NCBI GenBank assembly: GCA_019912665.1 | Contig: JAIOIE010000018.1 | Coordinates: forward strand, 815,433 to 879,432 | Length of the DNA stretch: 64,000 bases | DNA from: Deltaproteobacteria bacterium | GTDB taxonomy: Bacteria > Desulfobacterota > GWC2-55-46 | Direction: 5' to 3' | Shown here: positions 34,987-44,348 of the stretch, piece by piece | How positions within the stretch are numbered: position 1 is the first letter of the stretch | Layout: each line of letters opens with the position of its first letter | Translations under genes and position numbers: made by a program | The notes under the pieces: model-generated | Database searches by the model: none | What the model was told of the DNA's origin: nothing | The model's input: only the letters and a program-made list of their open reading frames with translations

Positions 34987-36131
34987 ATACAACCGGGGTC
35001 GCAGAGTTCGTTTTCTGGTTTTCCCTCGCGGCCGTTTTTTACGCTTACTTCGGCTATCCCGTACTCCTCTATCTCCTTTCAGGCCTTATGCGAAAAAGGA
35101 TTTACGTGGAAAAAAGGGATTACACGCCGGCGGTATCGCTCCTCATACCGGTCCATAACGAGGAATCCGTAATCGAACGGAAGCTCAGGAACACCCTCGA
35201 AATCGACTATCCCCCGGACAGGCTCGAAGTCGTCATAATATCCGACGGCTCCACGGACCGCACCAAAGAGATAGTCGAGCGGAACCTCTCCGGGAATATG
35301 CGCTTCCTCGAGCTCCCGATGAGAAGCGGCAAGGCCGCTGCGCTTAATTACGGCCTTAAGTCCGCGACAGGCGAAATAGTCGTATTCTCCGACAGCTCCA
35401 TAATGCTCGACAAAAACGCTATCAAAAGCATAGTATTGAAATTCCAGGACCCGTCCGTCGGGTGCGTATCGGGCGAGGACCACATAGACGAGCCCGGCGG
35501 AGAGGGGCTCTACGGCAGGTACGAGCTCTTCCTCCGGAACCTCGAATCGAGGGTGCATTCCATAGTAGGCGCGAGCGGCTCATTTTACGCGGAGAGAAGG
35601 GATGTTTGCGAGCCTTTCAGGGAGGGACTGGCCCCGGATTTCCTCTCGGTGCTGAATATAGTCGGCAAGGGCTACAGGGCAATTACAGAACCTGCGGCTT
35701 TCGGGACCATGACGAGCGTAAAGAGCGCGAAGGACGAGTTCCGGAGGAAGGCCAGGACGCTTGTGAGGGGCATGGCGGCGCTCTTCGGCAATGCCCGCCT
35801 TATGAACCCCCTAAGGACCGGCGTCTTCTCGCTGGAGCTCCTGTCGCACAAGGTGGCGCGCTGGCTGGTCCCGTTCTTCATGGTCTCGCTACTCGTATCC
35901 AACGCGTTTCTCCTCCGGAGCCTGCCCTATTCGACCTTCTTCGCGCTCCAGGCCTCTTTCTACGCCCTTGCCGGCCTCGCCATTTTCCGTATCGGCGGCC
36001 TGCATGAAAGGACCCTCGGCAGGGTCCCGCTTTATTTTACCACCGTGAACGCGGCCATCCTCTACGCCTGGTTCCTTTACGCGACTGGCATTCGCATGGA
36101 GATATGGAACCCCTCCAAAAGGCAGGCCTGA
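34971..36131 (+). CDS. membrane-associated family 2 glycosyltransferase
   Basis: The 386-residue product has an N-terminal membrane helix, a GT2 catalytic domain (VSLLIPVHNEESVIERKL, IISDGSTDRTKEI, FSDSSIML, with SGEDHIDEPGG) and three or four C-terminal helices. This layout is typical of processive or chain-building transferases such as cellulose/hyaluronan-type and EpsH-like enzymes, though the QxxRW motif of processive members is not seen (FRRKARTLVRGM instead). GTG start at 34971. Donor sugar unknown. Confidence 0.9.
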   Translation: MAQILNTTGVAEFVFWFSLAAVFYAYFGYPVLLYLLSGLMRKRIYVEKRDYTPAVSLLIPVHNEESVIERKLRNTLEIDYPPDRLEVVIISDGSTDRTKEIVERNLSGNMRFLELPMRSGKAAALNYGLKSATGEIVVFSDSSIMLDKNAIKSIVLKFQDPSVGCVSGEDHIDEPGGEGLYGRYELFLRNLESRVHSIVGASGSFYAERRDVCEPFREGLAPDFLSVLNIVGKGYRAITEPAAFGTMTSVKSAKDEFRRKARTLVRGMAALFGNARLMNPLRTGVFSLELLSHKVARWLVPFFMVSLLVSNAFLLRSLPYSTFFALQASFYALAGLAIFRIGGLHERTLGRVPLYFTTVNAAILYAWFLYATGIRMEIWNPSKRQA

Positions 36132-36132
36132 G

Positions 36133-36945
36133 ATGACCGAAAGACCTCTCTTTTTTAAAAACGGCGCCTGCAGCCTCTTCGGGGTCCTGCACGAGCCTGG
36201 CGATACAGGGAAAGGCCCGGCCTTCGTCTTATGCTCGCCTTTTGCCGAGGAGAAGCTCTGGGCCCACAGGGTATTCGTCAACTTCGCCCGCGAGCTCTCC
36301 GGCCGCGGCCATACCGTGCTCAGGTTCGACTACATGGGAAATGGCGACAGCGACGGCGATTTCGAGGATACGACCGCCGAGACATATATCTCTGATATAA
36401 AGGCGGCAGCCGATTTCACTCTGAATTCCGCGGGAGAAAAGGAGGGGCTGTGCCTTTTGGGCCTGGGCCTCGGCGGAACTTTTGCCGCGCTCGCGGCCGA
36501 GGAGCTCTCTGCTACTACCGGCCTCATCCTGTGGAACCCTGTCGTGAACGGGGCCGCCTACATGCAGGAGACGCTCAAGATAAACCTCACTACCCAGATG
36601 TCCGTGTACAAGGAGATCCGCCAGACAAGGGCGGAGCTCGTTCGCATGATGTCCGTGGGCGAAACCGTAAACGTGGACGGCTACGAGATGTCGAACGCGC
36701 TCTACGAGCAGGTCTCCGCGATAAACCTCGCCGGGGAGAAAAAACGGTTCTCCGGGCGGACTCTTGTTGTCGAGATAAGCCGCAAGGAGAAGGAGCCCGG
36801 GAAAGAAACTGTCCAGCTTGCCTCTGCATACGATAACGCGACTGTGTCTAACGTAGTCGAGGAGCCCTTCTGGAAGGAGATAAAGACATACTACGCGAGA
36901 GCCGAAAACCTCTTCAGGGTAACCCTGGCATGGCTGGAACGATGA
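36133..36945 (+). CDS. exosortase A system-associated alpha/beta hydrolase (hydrolase 2 type)
   Basis: The 270-residue protein has the alpha/beta-hydrolase core (LFGVLHEPGD, FAEEKLWAHRVF, VLRFDYMGNGDSDG). The usual nucleophile elbow GxSxG is replaced by GLGLGG, so no catalytic serine or cysteine is present at that place. From memory this is normal for one of the two hydrolase-like families tied to exosortase A. It may bind rather than hydrolyse a substrate. A second hydrolase-like gene follows with a small overlap. Confidence 0.88.
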   Translation: MTERPLFFKNGACSLFGVLHEPGDTGKGPAFVLCSPFAEEKLWAHRVFVNFARELSGRGHTVLRFDYMGNGDSDGDFEDTTAETYISDIKAAADFTLNSAGEKEGLCLLGLGLGGTFAALAAEELSATTGLILWNPVVNGAAYMQETLKINLTTQMSVYKEIRQTRAELVRMMSVGETVNVDGYEMSNALYEQVSAINLAGEKKRFSGRTLVVEISRKEKEPGKETVQLASAYDNATVSNVVEEPFWKEIKTYYARAENLFRVTLAWLER

Positions 36946-37874
36946 GCGAGATGCGCCCCGTCGTATTCAGAAGCAGGGATGGGCTCGGCCTCCACGGGAT
37001 GCTCCACCTGCCCGCCGGAAAGCCCAGGCAGCAGGGAATCATCATCTTGAGTCCGGGGATAAAGAGCAGGGTCGCGCCGCACAGGCTGTACGTAAAGATG
37101 TCCCGGCGCTTCGTGGAGCTCGGCTTCGCTGTCTTCAGGTTCGACCCCGAGGGCATGGGCGATTCGGAAGGAGAGATAAACGAGAGGCTGGCGGCCGACG
37201 TTTACGGCTCCATCCAGGCGGGGCGGTTCGCGGATAATACGGCTTCCGCAATGGACTGGATGCAGAAGGAGCTCGGAATAAAGAGGTTCGTCCTTTCGGG
37301 CCTCTGCGGCGGGGCTATAACGGGGCTCCTCTCAGGGGCCGGGGACAAAAGGGTTGATTCGCTACTGGGGCTCGGCATCCCAGTAATACTGGACGGGTCG
37401 GGCGTGGACAGGACCAGGCACATGTCAAAAGGGCAGCTTGAGGAAATTCGTAAGGGCTACTTCAGAAAGGCGCTCGACCCCAAGGCGTGGGCAAGGCTCC
37501 TCTCTTTCAAGAGCGACTACAGGCTTCTGGTGAAATCGCTGGCCCTAAGCCTGTCCGGGAAAAAGAAAAAGCCGATGCCTGCCGGCACAGCAAAAAAAGC
37601 CGCAACTCCGGACAACTTCAATCCCTTGTTCCCGGACGCCTTCAGCCGCATGGCGGAAAAAAGGAAGATCTGCCTCGTCTTCAGCGAGGCGGACAGGCTC
37701 TACTGGGAGTTCGAGGAGAAGTTCGCAGCCACCCACGGGGACTCTATCGCAAGGGCGGGAAAAAACCTGGAAATACATATTACCAAAAACGCCAACCATG
37801 TGTTCACCTTCAGGGAATGGCAGGAGAGCGCCCTGGAGACCATGTGCAACTGGCTGGAAAGGCAGAACGCATGA
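36942..37874 (+). CDS. exosortase A system-associated alpha/beta hydrolase (hydrolase 1 type)
   Basis: The 310-residue protein has an alpha/beta-hydrolase fold with a cysteine at the nucleophile elbow (SGLCGGAITG) and Gly-Asp pairs in FDPEGMGDSEGE, plus a final HVFTFREWQ segment supplying the His. A Cys nucleophile resembles dienelactone hydrolases and the exosortase-linked hydrolase 1 family. I chose the ATG at 36942, which overlaps the previous stop (ATGA); an in-frame ATG at 36930 is the alternative. Together with the preceding protein it forms the usual hydrolase pair of exosortase A clusters. Possible role: ester removal or transfer on the polymer. Confidence 0.88.
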   Translation: MSEMRPVVFRSRDGLGLHGMLHLPAGKPRQQGIIILSPGIKSRVAPHRLYVKMSRRFVELGFAVFRFDPEGMGDSEGEINERLAADVYGSIQAGRFADNTASAMDWMQKELGIKRFVLSGLCGGAITGLLSGAGDKRVDSLLGLGIPVILDGSGVDRTRHMSKGQLEEIRKGYFRKALDPKAWARLLSFKSDYRLLVKSLALSLSGKKKKPMPAGTAKKAATPDNFNPLFPDAFSRMAEKRKICLVFSEADRLYWEFEEKFAATHGDSIARAGKNLEIHITKNANHVFTFREWQESALETMCNWLERQNA

Positions 37875-38761
37875 TCGACCGCACGGAGCAAGGAAACGTG
37901 TTTCGCAGGACGATGCGCGTCGCAAAGCACAATGCCGCGTCGGTATTCGTATTCAGCAAGTTGCTCGAGTATCTGTGCAGGGACGTGGAGTCATACGTTT
38001 TTGTCGCCAATTCCGGCCGGTGCGGCTCCGTAACGCTCAGTAAGATATTCGAGACAGTGGAGGGCGGAATAAGCCTGCATGAGCCGGCCCCGGTCATGTT
38101 CAACGATTACGCTTCCGGGACGGACAGAAAAAAGTATTTCCGCGACCTCTTCTACAAGAAAAAAAGGATATACGTAAACACGGCCGCCAAGGGGCACAGG
38201 TATTATTTCGAGACCAATCACCAGTTCGTAAAGAACTTCATCGACCCCGCGGTCGAGTACTACGGGGAGCGTATCCGCATACTTCACCTCGTAAGAGACC
38301 CTGTCAGCGTAGCCTCTTCCTTTTACCAGGTAAACACGATACCCGGCCAGTGGGAGGGCGGCGGCGTCCTGTACCTTATCGACCCGCGCGAGAGCGATAA
38401 TATCATCAGCGCCGCCGACCTCCTGTACGGGTCTAAGGAGTTCAGCCACGACATATACAAATGCCTGTGGTACTGGTACGAGGTCGAGGCTCGAACAAAG
38501 GCCGCGAAGCTCCGGCACGGGGGTATTCCCTTCTACAGATTGAAAACCGAGGAGCTGAATGACCCCGGGGCGGTGCTAAAGATGTTCAAGGGGCTCGCTA
38601 TTGAAGTAGACCCGGCCAGGCTTAATGCAGTGGTCGGCGTAAAGGCCAACACAAGGACGAGCGAAAAGGTGAAAAGGTTTGATAAAGCGGAATGCGCCGA
38701 AATGAATGAGAAGCTCCTTTTTCAGCTCGAGAAGCGGTATGGCAAAGACTTCTGGGCATAA
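37871..38761 (+). CDS. sulfotransferase-family protein
   Basis: The 296-residue protein has the features of PAPS-dependent sulfotransferases: an N-terminal 5'-phosphosulfate-type loop (ANSGRCGSVTLSKIF near residue 45) and the 3'-phosphate segment (RILHLVRDPVSVASSFYQV near 135). The start ATG overlaps the previous stop. It would add sulfate to a sugar of the exopolysaccharide. An APS kinase gene (cysC) that could provide PAPS lies at 61500-62072 at the other end of the locus. Acceptor is unknown. Confidence 0.82.
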   Translation: MIDRTEQGNVFRRTMRVAKHNAASVFVFSKLLEYLCRDVESYVFVANSGRCGSVTLSKIFETVEGGISLHEPAPVMFNDYASGTDRKKYFRDLFYKKKRIYVNTAAKGHRYYFETNHQFVKNFIDPAVEYYGERIRILHLVRDPVSVASSFYQVNTIPGQWEGGGVLYLIDPRESDNIISAADLLYGSKEFSHDIYKCLWYWYEVEARTKAAKLRHGGIPFYRLKTEELNDPGAVLKMFKGLAIEVDPARLNAVVGVKANTRTSEKVKRFDKAECAEMNEKLLFQLEKRYGKDFWA

Positions 38762-39521
38762 GGCGGCAGCGAGGATGCGCGTCTCGGACGACCCGAGCAG
38801 GGAGAGACTTCTCCTTTATGACGAAATCGTCCGGGAAATCAGCTCTTTCGGGGGGGAGCTCCAGGGCTGGTTCGGAGATTACGCGAGACAGCAGCGGAAT
38901 CGGATAGCCTGCGACCTTGACATAATCGGGCGTTTTCTGGCCAGGGACCAAAGAATACTCGAGCTGGGCTCGATGCCTTTCCTTACGACAATAGCCCTGC
39001 GCCGGCTCGGATACGACGTGCGAGGGGTTGATATCCACCCGGAAAGGTTCAAAAAGACGATCGAGGGCTCCGGCATAACCGTCGACGAATGCGATATCGA
39101 GCGAAAGGCCCTCCCTTACGAGGACCGGACCTTCGATTCCGTCCTTTTTTTCGAGATATTCGAGCACCTGAGGATAAACCCCGTTTTTACGCTCTCGGAG
39201 GCCTACAGGGTCCTAAAGCCCGGCGGATCGTTCCTCCTCACTACACCCAATCTCAAGTCCCTCGCGGGGATGTACGACCTGCTGGTCAGAGACAGGACCG
39301 GGGCGGACCCTTTCAAGGAATACGGGAAGCTTGAAGAGATCGGGCACATGGGGCACGTGCGGCTCTACACGGCCGCGGAGGTCGCTTCCCTGCTGGAAAA
39401 TATCGGATTCAAGGTGAGCGGCGTCTTTTTCAGGGGCAGGTATAATTCGAAAATGATGCGCATGATAACCGGATTCGCCCCTTCCCTGAAACCCATGATA
39501 ATGGTGAGCGCATCAAAGTAA
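38739..39521 (+). CDS. class I SAM-dependent methyltransferase
   Basis: The 260-residue protein has SAM-binding motif I (ILELGSMPFLTTIALRRLG near 80), DVRGVDIHPERF, and the FFEIFEHLR and LKPGGSFLLTTPN segments typical of small-molecule methyltransferases. The start at 38739 has GAGAAG just ahead and lies within the end of the sulfotransferase gene; an alternative ATG is at 38775. It would methylate a sugar hydroxyl or carboxyl. It ends with a one-base overlap (TAATG) with the flippase gene. Confidence 0.85.
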   Translation: MAKTSGHKAAARMRVSDDPSRERLLLYDEIVREISSFGGELQGWFGDYARQQRNRIACDLDIIGRFLARDQRILELGSMPFLTTIALRRLGYDVRGVDIHPERFKKTIEGSGITVDECDIERKALPYEDRTFDSVLFFEIFEHLRINPVFTLSEAYRVLKPGGSFLLTTPNLKSLAGMYDLLVRDRTGADPFKEYGKLEEIGHMGHVRLYTAAEVASLLENIGFKVSGVFFRGRYNSKMMRMITGFAPSLKPMIMVSASK

Positions 39522-40999
39522 TGCAGATCGTCAGGAGATTAAAAGCGCTGTCCGAATTCCTCAGCAGCCATGATGGCAACCTGCAGAAAAAGACCGTCCG
39601 CTCAGGGGTCCTCGTCGGCTTCAACAGCGTAATCATAAACTCCCTTGGCTTCATTAGGACTATCATACTGGCACGCCTGCTGGCTCCCGAAGTCTTCGGT
39701 CTGATGAGCATTTGCCTGATAGTCGTAAAAGCGGCGGAGATATTCACCGAGACGGGCTTCGGAGCGGCGCTTATCCACCGCAAGGACCACTTCGAGGCAT
39801 CAAGGGACACGGCATTTACAATGTCCATAATAAGGGGATGCGTACTGGCTATTTCCGTCTTTTTTCTGTCTCCCCTCATCGCGGCATATTACGACAACAT
39901 CCTCCTCGAAGACCTCATCAAGGTAGCCGCCCTGATACTCTTTTTCCACGGGACGCAGAACATAAATATCATAGCTTTCCAGAAGGAGCTCGACTTCAGG
40001 AGGATAGCCGTACTCGAGCTGACCAGGGCTGCCTCCGCATTCCTCCTCCTGGTGGGACTTGCCTATTACCTCGGGAACATCTGGTCGCTCGTTATCGGAT
40101 ATGTCGCGGTGGCGGCGGTCGATTCCGTCCTGACTTACATCATTATACCCGGGCGGCCCAGGATAAGGTTCAAACTTTCGACAGCTCGGGAGCTCTTTGC
40201 ATACGGCAAATATATAACCGGGCTTTCGATAGTCGTCTTCATTGCGGCCGAGCTGGACAATCTGGTGATAGGCAAGGTGCTCGGCATGGAGATGCTCGGA
40301 TTCTATGTGATCGCGTTCACTCTCGCCAACCTGCCGACCACGCATATTTCCAAGGTGACGTCCAGGGTCATGTTCCCGTCCTACAGCAAGCTGCAGGACG
40401 ACCCCCATGCGCTTCGCGAAGCATACCTCAAGGTGCTTAAGCTCGTCGCGAGCATATCGATCCCTGCCGGCGCGGGGCTGGCCGTGCTGTCCCTGGAAAT
40501 AGTCAGCGTGCTCTACGGAGAAAGGTGGGCTTATTCAGCCGGGCCGCTCCGGATACTGTGCGTCTACGGCTGCATAATGGCGATCATGTCGCTGAACGGG
40601 TACATCTTCAACGCAATCGGGAAGCCTAACATCCCTTTTTATTTCAACGCGGCGCGGCTTGTTCTCATCGCTATCCTTATCTATCCCATGACCGCCTGGC
40701 TGGGGCTATACGGCGCTGCCATAGCCGTCACCCTTCCGCTTGCGCTTCAGTTCGCATCCATCACATTCGTTTTCGCCAGGACGCTCGGCCTTGAGGTCAT
40801 GAGGATTGTAAAAATCCTGTCCTATGTCCTTTTTTCAACGCTCGTCATGATCTTGGTCCTGATGCTATACAGAAAAGTGGTCCATCATGCCGATATATAT
40901 ACCCTCGCCCTCGGAATCGCGATCGGTATCAGCACCTACGCCGCGCTGAACGCGAGGGACCTGAGGAGCATTTTCGCAAGGAGGATCCTCAATCACTGA
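39521..40999 (+). CDS. Wzx-type MOP-family oligosaccharide flippase
   Basis: The 492-residue inner-membrane protein has about 12 to 14 membrane helices spread over its length and matches the polysaccharide biosynthesis/MOP flippase family (RTIILARLLAPEVFGLMSIC, LVIGKVLGMEMLGFYVIA, LSRV-type TSRVMFPSYSKLQDD). It would translocate the lipid-linked repeat unit to the periplasmic face before polymerisation by the O-antigen-ligase-type protein at 42291. Confidence 0.92.
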   Translation: MQIVRRLKALSEFLSSHDGNLQKKTVRSGVLVGFNSVIINSLGFIRTIILARLLAPEVFGLMSICLIVVKAAEIFTETGFGAALIHRKDHFEASRDTAFTMSIIRGCVLAISVFFLSPLIAAYYDNILLEDLIKVAALILFFHGTQNINIIAFQKELDFRRIAVLELTRAASAFLLLVGLAYYLGNIWSLVIGYVAVAAVDSVLTYIIIPGRPRIRFKLSTARELFAYGKYITGLSIVVFIAAELDNLVIGKVLGMEMLGFYVIAFTLANLPTTHISKVTSRVMFPSYSKLQDDPHALREAYLKVLKLVASISIPAGAGLAVLSLEIVSVLYGERWAYSAGPLRILCVYGCIMAIMSLNGYIFNAIGKPNIPFYFNAARLVLIAILIYPMTAWLGLYGAAIAVTLPLALQFASITFVFARTLGLEVMRIVKILSYVLFSTLVMILVLMLYRKVVHHADIYTLALGIAIGISTYAALNARDLRSIFARRILNH

Positions 41000-41015
41000 G
41001 GATAGGAGAGGGCCG

Positions 41016-42245
41016 ATGGAGAAGAGGACCATCCTATATGTCGAGGGCAGCTCCGACGGGACCGTGGGCGGTTCGCATTTCTGCCTGCTCGACATAGTGA
41101 CGCGGCTGGACAGGACCGCCTACAACCCGGTCGTGGTATTTTACAACGATAACAGGCTAGTGCCTGAATTCCGCCAAGCCGGATGCAAAGTGATAATGCT
41201 CAAGAAGCGGCGCGCCTTGAATTTCCTCGCGAAGCATAATAAGGGCGCTCGAAATCCCCTTTCCGGTCTCGTATCCAGGCCCTTGCTGATAATCCAAAAA
41301 GCCCTCAATTACATGATAACCTTTATTTTGCCCGGGCTGTCGAGCTGGAAGGTTATCGTAAGAGAACGGGCCGACCTTGTTCACCTCAATAATACTCTTG
41401 TGCTTTCAGAGCATTGGATCCTGGCATCCCTCTTTACAAAGGCGAAAATCATCGCCCACGAGAGGGGCATCAACACATTCTTCCCCCCCCTGACCAAGTC
41501 CTGGGGAAGGTTTCTCGTCGCCATCATCTGCATATCCGGGGCGGTACTCGCAAATCTTAAGAAGCATGGCTTCCCGCCCTCTCAGCTGAGGATGATATAC
41601 GACGGTCTTGACCCGGATGCATTCAGCGCCAGGGTAAACCGAGGCAGGCCGGACGTCCTGGCCGAATTCGGGATCAGCCAGGGTTCCCCGGTGATAGGGA
41701 TAATCGGGAACATAAAGGAATGGAAGGGACAAAAGACCGTAATCCTCGCTATGAAGACAGTTCTCAAGAGGCATCCGGACGCCAAATGCCTCATCATAGG
41801 AGGTTTGTCCGACCGCGCGAGCGACAGCGCGTATTATGAAAGCCTGCTGGGGATCGTGCAGGAGGAGGGACTGGGCCAGAATGTGATATTTACGGGTCAG
41901 AGAAGCGATATCGCCTCCCTGGTAAATGCGCTCGACCTCGTCATCCACGCCTCCATAGAACCCGAGCCGTTTGGGAGGGTAAACCTCGAAGGCATGGCGC
42001 TTTCCAAGCCGGTAATATCCACCACGCTCGGCGCCGGACCTGAGATAATCGTGCACGGGGTGACCGGTTACACCGTGCCCCCGGGCGAGCCGGAGCCCCT
42101 GGCCCAATCCATATTATCCATCCTTGACTCCCCGGAACGAGCGGCCCGGATGGGCGAGGCCGGGAGGGAAAGGCTGATGGAAAAGTTCCATATTTCGGGA
42201 AACATCAGGGGAATAGAAACGGTCTATAAGGAAGTCCTGGCCTGA
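41016..42245 (+). CDS. family 4 glycosyltransferase
   Basis: The 409-residue enzyme has the GT-B fold: an N-terminal acceptor half (VEGSSDGTVGGSHFCLLDIV) and a C-terminal donor half with VIGIIGNIKEWKGQKTVI, VIHASIEPEPFGRVNLEGMA (the EPFGRVNLE motif with the catalytic Glu) and PVISTTLGAG. It is a retaining transferase of the GT4 type. A short hydrophobic stretch near residue 100 may bind the membrane. Donor and linkage are unknown. Confidence 0.92.
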   Translation: MEKRTILYVEGSSDGTVGGSHFCLLDIVTRLDRTAYNPVVVFYNDNRLVPEFRQAGCKVIMLKKRRALNFLAKHNKGARNPLSGLVSRPLLIIQKALNYMITFILPGLSSWKVIVRERADLVHLNNTLVLSEHWILASLFTKAKIIAHERGINTFFPPLTKSWGRFLVAIICISGAVLANLKKHGFPPSQLRMIYDGLDPDAFSARVNRGRPDVLAEFGISQGSPVIGIIGNIKEWKGQKTVILAMKTVLKRHPDAKCLIIGGLSDRASDSAYYESLLGIVQEEGLGQNVIFTGQRSDIASLVNALDLVIHASIEPEPFGRVNLEGMALSKPVISTTLGAGPEIIVHGVTGYTVPPGEPEPLAQSILSILDSPERAARMGEAGRERLMEKFHISGNIRGIETVYKEVLA

Positions 42246-42290
42246 GCTCTCGTCGGCGATTGCGGCACCCCTTCGGATTTAAATAGATTC

Positions 42291-43583
42291 ATGACCCTGG
42301 CTTTTATAGGATACCTCTCGATATTAAGCGTCGAGTACTTCGGGTTGGGCAATCACCTGCCTGTCTTGAAGCACCTGCATTATTCGCTTTTCGTTTCAGC
42401 AATGATTTTTGCATACCTCTTCATCAAAGGCGGGAACAAGGGGGTGCAGGACTTTTTTGAAAAGGGCCAGACCCGGCTCTTCCTCATCTTCATGACTTTA
42501 ACCTTTTTCTCGGTCTTTTACGGCCTGGTAAGGCTGTACGGTTTCAATAACTTGAAGGCCCAGATCGGATATTTCATGCTCTTCGCATCCGGTTATTTCC
42601 TGGCCAAGGAACAGAAAAGGCTGGAAACACTGGCTTTATTCCTGCTTTCAATCCACCTTTGCCTCGTCCTGATAAACTTCAAAAACTTTTTTTCCGAGGC
42701 AAGGACAGAAAGCTTCAATGCCGGCTACTTCCTCGGAGACGGCAATGATTTCGGCTGGGGCCTCAACATAGTCCTCCCGTTCGCGGTCTATGCGCTGGTC
42801 AAGAACACCGGCATTATAAAGAAGGGGTTTTTCCTCCTGTGCTCGATTGCCATATCGGTCGGGATACTCGGGACCCTGTCAAGAGGGGCCACTCTCGCGT
42901 TCTCAATTTCCATCCTCTATTTCATACTGAAATCGAAAAACAGGGTTTTAGGCGTGGCCGCCTGCATATTTATCGCCGCGGGAATCTTTTTCTTCGCTCC
43001 TCCCAAGTATTTCGAAAGAATGGAAACAATCGTCCAGTATTCCTCCGACAGCTCCGCCATGGGCAGGATAGGCGCGTGGAAGGCGGCCATCGGCATGGCT
43101 ACCGAGCACCCGCTGGGCGTAGGCGCCGGGAGTTTCAACTCGGCATATGGACGGTTCTACAGGCCTACCGACGCAATCTCCAACAGATGGATTTCCGCTC
43201 ACAGCATCTACTTCGTCGTGCTGGGCGAATATGGTTTTCCGGGCCTTCTCCTGATCGTCTCTCTCATCATCATGAATATACGCCAGAACGGCAAATCAGC
43301 CTCGACACTCAAGGAGAATCAATCGCTCGGCATCGACTATTATTGGCCAGTATGCCTAAACATGAGTATAATAGCCTACTCGGTCGGCGGGTTCTTCCTG
43401 GGAGGGATCAACTACCCGCATATCTACATACTCTCGGCCTTGACTCTCGGCACGAGCCATCTCATAAATGCGAGGCTGGCATCGATGGAGTCCCCTCGAT
43501 CCGTTATCAAGCCAGGGCGAGCCGGAATAAGGCCTTTCAAGGGCAGACAACCACGCAGGGAACCATCTTATCGCCGTGCCTGA
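42291..43583 (+). CDS. O-antigen ligase family protein (Wzy-type polymerase or O-glycosylation ligase)
   Basis: The 430-residue product has about 11 membrane helices and the large periplasmic Wzy_C loop with PLGVGAGSFNSAYGR and HSIYFVVLGEYGFPGLLLI, including the conserved ISAHSIYF region. It is the best candidate for the polymerase of the repeat unit; the same fold also covers ligases that attach glycans to proteins, and the exosortase locus often carries such a protein. Basic C-terminal tail from about residue 405. Confidence 0.88.
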   Translation: MTLAFIGYLSILSVEYFGLGNHLPVLKHLHYSLFVSAMIFAYLFIKGGNKGVQDFFEKGQTRLFLIFMTLTFFSVFYGLVRLYGFNNLKAQIGYFMLFASGYFLAKEQKRLETLALFLLSIHLCLVLINFKNFFSEARTESFNAGYFLGDGNDFGWGLNIVLPFAVYALVKNTGIIKKGFFLLCSIAISVGILGTLSRGATLAFSISILYFILKSKNRVLGVAACIFIAAGIFFFAPPKYFERMETIVQYSSDSSAMGRIGAWKAAIGMATEHPLGVGAGSFNSAYGRFYRPTDAISNRWISAHSIYFVVLGEYGFPGLLLIVSLIIMNIRQNGKSASTLKENQSLGIDYYWPVCLNMSIIAYSVGGFFLGGINYPHIYILSALTLGTSHLINARLASMESPRSVIKPGRAGIRPFKGRQPRREPSYRRA

Positions 43584-43630
43584 GCTGAAATTTCACCCTG
43601 TCCGTCTCATCACTTGACGCCGCGAACGAC

Positions 43631-44326
43631 ATGAGCCTGAAAACGAAGATAATGAAAAAGGAAAACCTGTTCTACGCTTTTTTGAACGGGTCATATTATT
43701 TTATGAAGGGAGCGCGCATCCCGCTGCCTCTTTTCCTTTATAGGGCCATGTATGTCGCTTTGAGGACGTGCTCTGCCGCGTTCTGGTGGCTTGCAAAGGC
43801 TTTCTGGCTTGAGCCGGTTTTCCGCTCGCAATGCACGGAATGCGGCAGGAATCTCCAGATGGGGCGCTTTCTGCCCTATCTTCTCGGCAGCGGCATCATC
43901 CGGCTCGGCGACAGTAACCGCCTGAACGGGAAGATTAACATTTATTTCTCAAACAAGTATTTTGAAAAGCCCGAACTCAAAATCGGCAGCAATTGCTCGC
44001 TGGGGCATCTGCTGAACCTGAACATAGCCCAAAGCGTCACCATAGGCGATAACGTCAGGATCGGCAGCCTTGTCTCAATTACCGATTCGGACGGACACCC
44101 CGTCGACAAGGTCGCCCGCCGCACTCAGCCTTTTCCAAAAGAGGCGATAAGGCCTGTCACCATCGGAGATGACGTGTGGATCGGACGCTCGGTTACCATA
44201 CTGAAAGGCGTGCGGATAGGCGATGGGGCGATAATCGGCGCAGGTTCGGTCGTTACCAGGGATATCCCGCCGGATTGCATCGCGGGCGGCAACCCTGCCA
44301 GGGAGATCAGGAGGATCAATCAATAG
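43631..44326 (+). CDS. left-handed beta-helix (hexapeptide repeat) acyltransferase
   Basis: The 231-residue protein has hexapeptide repeats from about residue 95 to 220 ([78 protein letters not shown]), as in the WecD/NodL/VatD-type O-acetyltransferases. The catalytic His of the family is most likely the one in SDGHPVD. The N-terminal part has hydrophobic segments that may tether the enzyme to the membrane. It would acetylate a sugar of the repeat unit. Confidence 0.9.
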   Translation: MSLKTKIMKKENLFYAFLNGSYYFMKGARIPLPLFLYRAMYVALRTCSAAFWWLAKAFWLEPVFRSQCTECGRNLQMGRFLPYLLGSGIIRLGDSNRLNGKINIYFSNKYFEKPELKIGSNCSLGHLLNLNIAQSVTIGDNVRIGSLVSITDSDGHPVDKVARRTQPFPKEAIRPVTIGDDVWIGRSVTILKGVRIGDGAIIGAGSVVTRDIPPDCIAGGNPAREIRRINQ

Positions 44327-44348
44327 GCAGGCTGCATCGGGAGCTCGA

